A DNA stretch of 64,000 nucleotides from the NCBI RefSeq assembly GCF_958295425.1, contig NC_081153.1, positions 12,301,001 to 12,365,000 on the forward strand, read 5' to 3'. Of this stretch, positions 27,946-38,191 are shown piece after piece. Made by a program: the position numbers and the translations under genes. The DNA is from Solea solea (lineage: Eukaryota > Chordata > Actinopteri > Pleuronectiformes > Soleidae). The notes under the pieces are model-generated. The model was given only the letters and a program-made list of their open reading frames with translations, was not told the DNA's origin and made no database searches. Numbering within the stretch: position 1 is the first letter of the stretch; each line of letters opens with the position of its first letter.

Positions 27946-29468
27946 CTAACACTCATGAGTTCACCCCAGTTTTGATCTTTTATGTTAGCGGCCTGTTTCT
28001 GACTGTTTTCGAATATATTTCTACTCTGGCTGATCTTTGTTATATGGTTTCCTTTGTTGGATCTTCTCTGTATATTCTGTCAGGGATTTTGTTTTTGCAC
28101 TTAGTGCATGTGTGTATATGGGTATGGGGAATTGGATGCCTTGCTCAGGGGGCACCCCAGCCTTTTGGTCACAAGCCCGATTCCTTTCATCTTGCACCAA
28201 TGCTGGGGATAGTCTGTTAAATTAAGAGGAGAAAGGAAAGAAGGGAGAAGAAAAATAAGGTGGGCAAAGAGAAACAAACACCACAATATTTGAGTATGTA
28301 GACTTACAGTACATGTGAATTTACTTCAAAACTAACTAGTACACAAACTGATGCAGTATTTATTATGATACTGAAGGGTCATTCTTTTGTCTTTGCACTG
28401 AGAGGATTGGACTTTTTTTTATTTTGTTTTCCTACAATGGTGTACTTCTTACAGTGGTACCAGACAAGTAGCCAAAGAAAACCAAAACATAACGGACAAG
28501 AGGAACACATTTTGAGGTCAATGGTCAAGTAATTCTATTCCTTTACACAAACATTTGTATGTACTGTACATACCCATGGGGCATCCGGGTAGGAGGCAGT
28601 AGGCAGAGAGAGGACACAGCAGACATGGGTGGAGGCTCATCACTACAGTACACATCAGAAGACATTTGTGGTAACTTGGTTGCACAAAGTAAGGAATAAC
28701 AAGTCTCTGGTATCACTTGACTGTTTATTCAGGAACGTAGCACACACCCGTTGTGAGTACATGATCGCTTCATACTTTTCTTCTTCTTCTTCTCTGGATT
28801 AGATTACTGCCACTTTTTCAAAAATATATCGATCTATATATCTATATATCTATGATAGCTATCAAATAATATCAAAGGTTAATGTCAATAAACCTTAAAA
28901 GCAAAATAAGCAAAAGTAGTCTAAAATCTGTCAGGACATGACAAAATAGTCCTCACTGGCTCTGCAGTGCAGCACAGATGTGTGAAATGTAATGACATGT
29001 ATTATTTCTGTTAATTAAGCAAACTAACACACTGATAACACGATACCGATCAGTGTGCAATTGTGCATTTTACAAATGTCGGCAATAATTAGTTTGTGTA
29101 ACGGTTAAAAATATATGGTTCATGACTATTTCGGGAAGAAAATACTTTAACTACTGAGACATTTCTTAATATTTGAACATAAGACAAATACTATAATACG
29201 ATAAAATACTGTAAATAAATGGTAAATGATAAATGAAAGATTAAAAAAAGAATACAAATAAATATTAAATAAAAGTGAGTCAATGAGACGCAGACAAAAA
29301 GATAAAAGGACAATTTAACATGAAGGCAAGTCTAAAACAATGTCATTTTCTATACACATAATGAGTAATAAATAATCCTACACTACTGAGCTATAAAGGT
29401 TTAGTATATGCTGCTTTGTTTCTTTTCTTGCAGTTCACTTTGTGACCATTAGAGAGTCGTCTACATCT
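27946..29468. other. Spacer between head-to-head ccdc126 and fam221a
   Basis: AT-rich, 1.5 kb. It holds TCT repeats (28784-28796), a ctatatat tract (28835-28853) and no recognised gene. A 156-codon frame at 27750-28220 crosses the ccdc126 promoter and has no recognisable content. Confidence 0.65.
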
Positions 29469-29482
29469 ATTGCCATAGCAAC
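29469..29482 (+). promoter_or_regulatory. fam221a: RFX-type X-box upstream of fam221a
   Basis: ATTGCCATAGCAAC matches the palindromic X-box GTTGCCATGGCAAC at 12 of 14 positions, 66 bases upstream of the fam221a ATG. RFX factors use this site at ciliary gene promoters. Function here is inferred from motif and position. Confidence 0.55.
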
Positions 29483-29548
29483 CTTTACTGGAGGTGTAAA
29501 CAGGAACTTGACAATAAGCTCACCGCTGTCAGTTGTGGACAACTGACG

Positions 29549-31857
29549 ATGGAAAGACAAAGCGTTGATGAATCAGCTCTAAAAGCCATAGATGAATACT
29601 GCGAGTACAAAAGGTTGGTCTCAGTGTCAGACAGTAGATACTTGCTTTTAAAACTTTTACACTACAGAGTTTTTATCTTGGAGCAAGCCGAGCTGATTCC
29701 ACCTGAGACTATGAAAACAATAATATGCTGTAATAACATTATGGCAATTTTTCCTGGAGGCTGTTCGGCCCATTGTGTCAGTAAATTGTCTTTTCAACAC
29801 AAATGTTCTCGTCTCTCCAAGGATTGTGGGTGATGATGATGGAGGCGTCTTGTTCACTCAAGCGCAATATGAGGAGTACAAGAGAACGGTGGTCCCTCGA
29901 CGCATGAAAAACAGGCTGTATGTGAGCTTTGGGGTGCCAGGAGGCATCGACTGCAAACTCGTTGGTCCAGAGACTCCGTGCTTCTGCACACATAGGTAGT
30001 TCATTATATCGCAATACACCGAAGGTCCAGTGTGTAACATTAAGGAGAGTTTATTGGCAGACATCGAATTTACCTCCCATAAATATGCTGGTATTAGTGT
30101 ACAATCACAGAGTTTGGTTTTTGTAATCATATAATAAACTTTTTATCTCTACATGCCACCATGTTTCGGAACATAAACATCAGTCAAAGTAGTAGTGAGT
30201 GAAAGCTTACTAATGGTGCTTTTCCACTCTACAGTTCTGGCATGACTCGGCTTGGCACGGCTTGACTCTACTTGGTTAATTTTGCTTTTCCATTAGCGAT
30301 AGTACCTGGTCCTATTTTTAGCACCTGCTCTGGCGAGGTTCCAAGCAAGCTGAGCAGAGGGTGTCGTCACTGGAAGAGTCATGAGCGCGACGTCCAACAC
30401 AGGAATCAAAGCAAACGATGCCGGACTGTAAATCAGTTAAAAAGATTTAAAAATCCTGAAAACATGCGTTAATCTGACATGTAATGTAATGTAAAAAGCT
30501 TGTGCCTTATTTCTTACACACTGGTCCTTTAACTCTGACTTCCTTCTCCATCATTAGGAACATAATTACATTTGTAAGTGATATAATCTCATCCAGGTAT
30601 AAACAACACAAGACAGATTTTGAGGTGATTCCCTCTGAGAGGCCCCTGACTCTACAGTGCCAGGCGAGGGGATGCCGCTGTCCTACCTACGAGTATGTTC
30701 CTCAAAATGGACCAAAACATGTCCGCTGCAGGTGTAAACACTTACCGGAGGACCACAGTGTAACCGCTGGACATCTGTGCAGGAAGTGTGAGTCTGAAAC
30801 ATTTGCATTTGGATGCACACGAAACACAAAATGGACTGTTTAGTTGAAAAGTCCCATTTCTTAATAACATATTTATTCATTTTTCAGGCCATTCCTGTTC
30901 TGGGTTCCAGAGCCCCTTCACCTGTGGGTGTAGTCAACCATCCTATGCTCACCGAACCCTGGTGAGTCCACTATCAAAACACACCTTTACAATATTTTTT
31001 GCAATTTACCCATCATTTTAAATCCATATCACATGATGCTTTTTGCAGGTTGAGACCAAGTCTGAGAGAGAGGCTCGGGGACAGCCAGTAGGCAGGGACG
31101 TCCCGTATGCTGCCATGGGGGGGCTGACGGGATTCACTTCCCTAATGGATGGCTACCTCGCACGAGAGGCCGGTTGTTCAGGTACGACAACACAATATAC
31201 ATGTGGAAAAAGAAGCTCTAGATCAATAGATTCGTAAACCAGTCACTCCACTGGACCATTGAGAAAATCAGCATTTCCAGCTGCTGCTGGTCTGCTGCCG
31301 CCTCGTGTGATAAGCTTGTGTCACAAAGGATTTCCAACACTGAAGACACAAAATAACACATTTAAACTGCAAAGTCAGTCCGTATCTCTTAAACAAGATT
31401 TTTGAAAACCTGAACTATCCCTTTAAAATGAGAGCGGAGCATGTCCTGGATTTTCCATGCACATAAAATCACATGGAACAATGTGATCTGTTGACAATTC
31501 AAGGTGTCCATTTCATTTTAAAATTCATAGCTGAAGGCAGTTCCATCAACAGTCATATGAGGGCAGCAGAGAGCAGTGCAGCTGCAGCACCGACATCTGT
31601 CATGTTGTGTGTTAAGATTATTTTCAAAACGCAGTATGAAAAAATGTCCGCGAGCCAACACAAATGGTCTCACGCCAATAATGGCCTCCTTCATTTTTGA
31701 AAAGCAATTTCCGTCTCTCCTGAAAATCACGGAAGTTGACTTAATGACTGAATATGCGACACTAATTGTTATGTTTTAGCCATTTTTGTGCACTTAATTA
31801 TTTATAGGTTAATGAGCTCTTGACTGATCATTTAGCAACTCAGCAAAAGCATTTGCT

Positions 31858-31893
<36 letters not shown>

Positions 31894-32154
31894 CAAACTA
31901 TCCTAAACAAAACACAGATACAAAGGCCTGTATGCAAGCAGTTTTTGTTGTTTTTGTTTTGAAATTAGGAGTGTATATGATCAGAAAAATTATACAAATA
32001 CGTTCCATATAACAAACTACCAGTCTTAACTGTCCTTTAGGAGAGCAAGAGTATATCAACTGCTGTACATATTATGATAGATGTTAAAAAACCTATCGTG
32101 TGCTCTGCTCTATGTTTTTCAGATCAAGGCACAGAAGGTGGCAGCCAACAGTGA
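29549..32154 (+). CDS. fam221a: FAM221A family cysteine-rich protein
   Basis: Six coding exons: 29549-29613, 29822-29995, 30597-30787, 30888-30961, 31049-31181 and 32123-32154. All have GT/AG borders and one continuous frame of 222 residues. It starts MERQSVDESALKAIDEYCEY. Conserved family blocks follow: VGDDDGGVLFTQAQYEEYKR, CKLVGPETPCFCTHRYKQHK, the cysteine-rich RCRCKH ... CHSCSGF ... FTCGCSQPSYAH (probable metal binding), and DVPYAAMGGLTGFTSLMDGY. The last exon adds only DQGTEGGSQQ before TGA, so the protein lacks the roughly 70-residue tail of human FAM221A (about 298 residues, from memory). Molecular function is not established; an X-box upstream suggests ciliated-cell expression. The ATG lies in gacgATGG, a fair start context. 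Confidence 0.95.
30214..30405 (+). mobile_element. Teleost dispersed repeat in fam221a intron 2
   Basis: The text gtgcttttccactctacag, actcggcttggcacggcttg, agtacctggtcctattttta and ctggcgaggttccaagc matches, from memory, a very common non-autonomous element of teleost genomes. I cannot assign its superfamily, and the right end is not clearly seen. Confidence 0.6.
31182..32122 (+). other. fam221a: fam221a last intron
   Basis: A 941-base phase-1 intron. It contains a CA microsatellite at 31863-31891. I searched it for coding sequence that would restore the longer mammalian C-terminus and saw none with splice sites. Confidence 0.75.
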
Positions 32155-33091
32155 CGCAACTGAGATTAACCAACCATAATCTACGTGACACATAGGTTAG
32201 GTAGTAAACCACGTTTCAAATATCTGTTTGATTTCTACATATGAGCTGTAAAAAAACCTTGAGATTAAACCTAAACGTCTCCCGTACGTACAAATACTGT
32301 ATTAAAAATGCTATTAATCTCTCAATGCACGTTCCATAAAATGGTCATTTTACACATCTGTTTGTGTGATTGATGTTTTCTCATCCACCCACGCCACATG
32401 TCACCAAAATAACATCAAAACCAACAGAGCTACGGGCTCAGAGATGAGCACCATTTTATTTCATTTTTTTAATTTGGCAGATTGTCTCTGATTGATTAAT
32501 CCCATTCCTCACGGCAGATCAGCAGTAATGAGAGCTGATTTAATCCATGCGGTGAATGGAGGGTGAAACGCAGGCTTGGGTTTCTCCATTGGTGGCCCAC
32601 TTTCCTGAGCCCTGTGGTGAGGAACACGTTGAACAGGGATACACACCCACTCAAATGTTCCCACTGTGTGGATGTCAAGTCAGACTGGATCAGCGTGTGT
32701 GTGTGTGTGTGAGGGAAAGAAAATAGGGCTCGGGTTTGTGGCACAGCATGGACACACCTGTGTCCCCTCTGAAAGCTGACACTTCAGATTTGGCGTGCAT
32801 CGACGATGACCACAGTATACCAGGTTGCCCCCCCCCCCGAGATAAATAAAGTATGTGCACACAAATTCACAGTCGTGTACACACTTTAGACCAATCACCA
32901 TTCGCAAATCAGATTAGCTTTGCTGACTACTAGAGTCAAGCATCCTTTAAAAAAAACCCTCTTGATTCGATTGCTTACTCATGGACATTTTTCTCGCAGA
33001 GGGTTAGAGTGGGTGAGTGAGTGAATGAAAGAGCAAAAACCTAATTAATTTAATAGGTTATTCTGGCACAATTATAATTTTGGGTAATTGC

Positions 33092-33105
33092 TTTGCCATA
33101 GCAAC
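33092..33105 (+). promoter_or_regulatory. Second X-box-like site
   Basis: TTTGCCATAGCAAC matches the X-box at 12 of 14 positions and shares its 13-base core with the site before fam221a. No gene start is seen next to it, so it is either a distal element or chance. Confidence 0.3.
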
Positions 33106-34957
33106 CCTCTCTGTTTGGGGGACTACAGGTAATTTGCTTTGGCCACTGGTTAAAGAAAATGATTACTGCACTTCCTTTATCCCCATGGAAACCATCCACA
33201 CCCTGCATGACTGACAGACCCAATACCATAAATCAGGAATTGGGCCCAGATTAAATTGGCAATTACTGTGCAAGGAAACAGTTAATTACCCCAGTGACAG
33301 TTATGGTATGAAAACACTGACTGAATAAGAAGAACACGCTGATTTCCCCACAGGTAGTGAAAGAGGTAGGTAATAACTCACAGAGACACAACAGACTGAC
33401 AGGCTCTGATAAATCACTTAAAATTGTAATTCGGATTCTAGTGAGAGGGACAACATCGTTTGACATAGTATATCAAAACAGTAATGAAGCCCCGAGAGAC
33501 TGAAAGCAACTGCACGTGTGGCCGTCGTGGACTTCAGTCCCTTCCTAATGATCTGTATTTATATATCGATTTTCTAGTTTTGATGACCACCACACTACAC
33601 TTTTGCTATTCATGGCCTGACGACCGACTCGTAATTGAATACACTACCCCTAAAACATGCTTGTATAAGTATATATAATCACTTTAAAACTAAAATGGTT
33701 CAGTTTTTGTCGCCTTAGAACAAGTCTTTTAAATGTACTTTGGGCAAGGACCTTGCTTTACGCAGTCCAAACAAACAGACCAGACACTTATAATGAAAAC
33801 AAAGTTGAACGACATATTTTCTGGTATGTGCAGGCCACCATAGTTCCCTTTGAGACCTTTGAGTCCCACTTGTGCACATGAATGACCCAAAGGTCACATT
33901 ATTATATATTGTCGGGTCAAATGTAAAATAACAGAGATGTGGTTAAAATACAATGAATCCATGTTTTTAGAAATACATGGTGTATATTGTCATTTATGCA
34001 TTGTAATGTTGCTGTGCATGGACATCATAACTCAAATTAAACACAGCTCGTTCTGTTTTTAGGATGTAAGGATGAACAATGTGCTTGTGTGTGGGATATT
34101 TCAATAGTGACAGTGAAAAGAAATGAAGTCACACAGCCATAAACACATACCATAAACACACATTAAGCCATGCTTGTTTGACAGTAAGTAAGGAAGTTAG
34201 TGTTAATTTGTGTTTGTATAGTGCAGAATAATCAGAGATACCCATAAGCCTGTGAGTTACCAAGAAGTGCAGAGAAGTTTGCCCTCAAAGCTCTCGGTGT
34301 GAACACTTTTCTGACAGTTCTGTCAGAAAGAAACAGTTCTCTGCCAGAGAACCAGCAGGAAGTCAGATGAGGTAGTAACAGTAGAATGACACAGTCTGAA
34401 GACACAGCGGGTCAGCCACATTGTTAAGTTTTACATTATTATTCCTCATAAACCACCTCATACTGGTCAAAAATGACCTGGTCCTCACTAAAGGTTCTTG
34501 TTTTGATGACATAAAATCATCATTATTTCCCCATTATTTTCATCTTAAACCTCTTCTGATAACAGGTTTGTGTCCTGACAAAAGAAGTCACCCCTTGTGC
34601 TCAGAATTATGCACACCTCCCACAGCTTTCTGAATAATGACATTTTAATCTGGAAATGACTTTAATTTGGTTACCCTCGGTCACTGAGTGACGGCAAGTT
34701 GGGAAGGCGGTCGTGTTAAAAATGCAGCGCTCTCTTGTGAGTGGACGTGTCTAACTGCATTAACGCATTAGGTGGAAATCATAATGTTTCCCTTCATTAC
34801 CAAGCCTCTCCCTTGTGACACTGGTGCATACAGCAAAGAAGCTTGGGGTGTCTAATGTGTTAGTAATATATTCACCTGGCTTTTAAAAGTGTATTCAGCA
34901 GAAAACATTACATGTCTGTGAAAAGACTAAGGATTTGTATTTGTATATGTATAATAA

Positions 34958-35266
34958 TTAAAGGGGAATTCCAGTGTTTTTCTGGGTGTGTTAGTACTGA
35001 CAAAAAGGTTTCATAATTGGTTCAGTATATGCATGGCAGCATGGCTGCAGTGTAATCTTATGGGGCAATAGCATCTTTTTTACGTCCTTGGTAATGTTGC
35101 CAGACTCTTCCATTAACAATCTGAGCCATTTATTGGTGACAGAAAGTACTTTTTATGGATATAACTCAGGCGCTGTTGCCCCCATGAGATTACACACACA
35201 GTACTGTTCACGTACTCAGGCACATTTAAAAACCCAGGTCGAAAAAAAAACATAATTCCCCTTTAA
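34958..35266. mobile_element. TTAA-flanked MITE (piggyBac-like), family 1
   Basis: Both ends read TTAAAGGGGAATT, the right one in reverse complement, so a 13-base inverted repeat starts with TTAA on each side. The 309-base interior has no coding frame. TTAA target sites are the hallmark of piggyBac transposons, so a non-autonomous piggyBac-like element is inferred. Confidence 0.7.
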
Positions 35267-37806
35267 TAAAGGTGCATTGTGTAACTGTTGGTGTTTTTTT
35301 GCCTAAATGTAAATTAAATGTATGCTGTGCCGTCAAGCAAAACTACCAGACCTAACAAAGGCAGCAAAGGAACAGGTCGGGTCAAGAAGCTTTTATCGCG
35401 TCAAACTGCTGAAGAAGCAGGTTTTTCGTGGTCACTTCTTTTCAGTTCTACTCCAACCTGCCTCAATTTACTGGCACTGTTGCCTCCACGTTAAACGAAT
35501 CACATCCTATGTGCAGCGTGGGTATGTTGCCGGGCGACACGAGATATAAGCACTGCTACACTGATTAATACAGAGAGAGTCGTGTGGAGCTGATAGGCTT
35601 ACTCAGCATTGTGTGAACCAATTTGACTCTAATGGGCCAGTGCGTGCAGTTACGATGTCTTAATACGTAGCAGTAATATCTTATATCTGATACTATTAAA
35701 CATCTCTGAGGTTCAACAATCACACCCAGACAGAAACAGTGACACGTCCACACTCCTGTGGTCCAACAAAGTTTAGTTCCCTTTGATGTAACAGCAACTT
35801 TCGTCACGTTTCCTAACGTTAGGTCTCAAGACTGTGACCTGCACAGCTGAGCCGACCCACCTGCCAACCTAAATCCTCCGTTTGTCTGTCAATCAAAGGA
35901 CTTTCTATGAGGATTCTTTCGCCGTGATGTGTTTGTGCTGCTTTCACCCCGGGAGCAGATGTGGCGGCGACACATTTGCACACCCCCCCACACACACACA
36001 CACAGAGAGACACAAACGCACCCTCACTGAGTTCACAGCTAGGAAGAGAGACGAGTAGATGTGGTGACCGAGCTTCGTTTTATAATGTGATAGAAGAATA
36101 AATGGGGAAAACAACAAAGGAATCATTCCCTTTTATATATTAATTGAGCCGTAGGCAGGATTGTACTTCCTGTGAAGCAAAGTGGTGAGAATTATGGGTT
36201 CTGTGAGATTTCATATGGTCCAGTAATTGCTCATAGAGGCTGTCAATTAAAGTCACAGCCAGAACAAACTATTTGGGGCCATTTTTCTTTAAACCATTAA
36301 TAGTTAAGAGAAGTGGACGTGAGAAATGATGCATCTTTAGTGGCAAAAACAAACCAAGATATTCATTTAAATTACACTGAACAAGAATAATGATATACAA
36401 AGCTTTGCCAGTGCTGCACAGCTCCACGGTAATGTTTGCCATTACAGGATGATATTAAAAGCCCTTAATTCATTTAGAAACTGCACGCAGCCCCAAAAGA
36501 GTGAACAGGGGGCTGCCGATGCTCTATCTAGGTAATAGTAGTGCTCGCCTACCAGCAGTAGCAGATTGTCACCGTAACACAATAGAGCAGTCAGAGGCAG
36601 CAATTTAGATGTCAGAGTTGTGTGTGGAAACGGTGTAACAACCAAGAAAGAACCCAGGGCTGTACAAGATTCAGCCTCGTCGCTGTCCGTCTGCATGCAA
36701 CTGCCTGATAGAGAAGAGTCAGGCAGTCTAGTCTGCTTGACAGCACTTCCTTTGACGGTCGCGTGTGCACACCGTGAATTTGAAAAGTCTGATTCACAGC
36801 GGCGTAAAATTACAGGGCTTTTCATCTTAACAAATCTTGGGAGATAACTAATTGTCCAAACTTGGAGGCTGATGAGAGGAGAGAGAAAAAACACACACAC
36901 ACCCATTAGCATTTAAACAGCTCGCTCTCAAAGGGGACTCATTCTCCACAGACATGATTCATGCTAACGGCAACCCGGCTCCAGGAAATCCTTCCGTACG
37001 ACGTTTACAAAGGTGCTGCCTTTGGAGCAGCAGTACACCATTGTCACGTTAAGTGTCGCTACATTGATTGCTTTAATTAGCGTAAACAGCCGGGGCTGCA
37101 TTGAAGAAGATTGGTAGCTTTCTTTCTAGCAGCATTAATATTATTAGTGCTGATGTTGATGTTGATGATCTCATCCACACTGTCACCAAAATCACTTCCG
37201 TGTCACGTTGAGATCACTTTGGTGAAACCTGGTTTTGGACAGTGACTGCGCAGAGGTGACCGTGGGTCTGTCAGATGACACTCGACTGCTAAGAAAACTC
37301 TACCAATTATTATGTCCACAGCACGGCAGATGCATTGATCAGTGTTATTGCAAATATCCACTCCATGTGGGATAGCAATATTTCCCAAACTTTATGGAGA
37401 CTCGCTGTTTAAAGACGAATCATGACCCGTTCACAATATAAATAATGACAAGCGCAAATGCTGACTTTTTACTGCCATTTCTGAAACACTTCATAGAATT
37501 TTGAGCAGATAAAGCAGACATACCACAGATATACTTTCATAAATGAGTCATATTTTTGCATGTTTTTTAAAGGTTACTCATAAATCTTTGGCAAAAGGCT
37601 GTAAGAAATATTCTGCAAATGTATATGGAAACCCAAAACAAATATGTGGGTCTTGCCCCAGTCTCTGGGAATGACTGGCATATGAAATTGAAGTTAGGGG
37701 CTTTGTCACGCAACCACTTTGGTCCAAAGTTTTCAAGGATTAGCAGGACATTTGTTTATGTATCCATAAAAATACCTCTATTGGTTGGAAAGATTGGACT
37801 TGAGCA

Positions 37807-38191
37807 TTAAAGGAATACGTCACCGATTTGCATTTAGCTTTGTATTAATAGAATAGGGGTAGTATTTTTGAAAAATGGTGCTTCCCAAACCTCTTCATTC
37901 GTATTTTTGTTACGTGCCCACCAGTGACACTAGGTCCAAGGCTTGAAACTGCAACGCTAATTCTGCACTTTTTAGACCCACTAGTAGAGGGGCGGGACCT
38001 TATTCCCAGATTGTAAACAGTGTCCGCCATCTTTGCTAACTGGTGGGCACTGGTGGGCACGTCATGAAGAAAAGAATGAAGATATTTCTCAACTCAGGGG
38101 AAACTGAGGTTAGGAAGCACAAGTTTTCAAAAATACTACCCCTATTCTAGTAATACAAAGCTAAATGCAAATTGGTGAAGTATTCCTTTAA
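37807..38191. mobile_element. TTAA-flanked palindromic MITE (piggyBac-like), family 2
   Basis: The left end starts ttaaaggaatacgtcacc and the right end, reverse-complemented, starts ttaaaggaatacttcacc. The two arms stay nearly identical for about 90 bases (through catttagctttgtatta, agaataggggtagtattttt). The element is 385 bases, mostly arms, with a duplicated tggtgggcac near 38041-38060 in the centre. No transposase. The arm similarity suggests a fairly recent insertion. Confidence 0.85.

Noticed and set aside
27750..28220. 156-codon plus-strand frame between ccdc126 and fam221a
   Set aside because: It crosses the ccdc126 promoter, has low complexity of content and no family likeness or splice context.
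36442..36912. 156-codon minus-strand frame; tested as a possible stk31 exon
   Set aside because: It shows no Tudor or kinase motifs, no splice-site pattern, and composition like the surrounding non-coding DNA.
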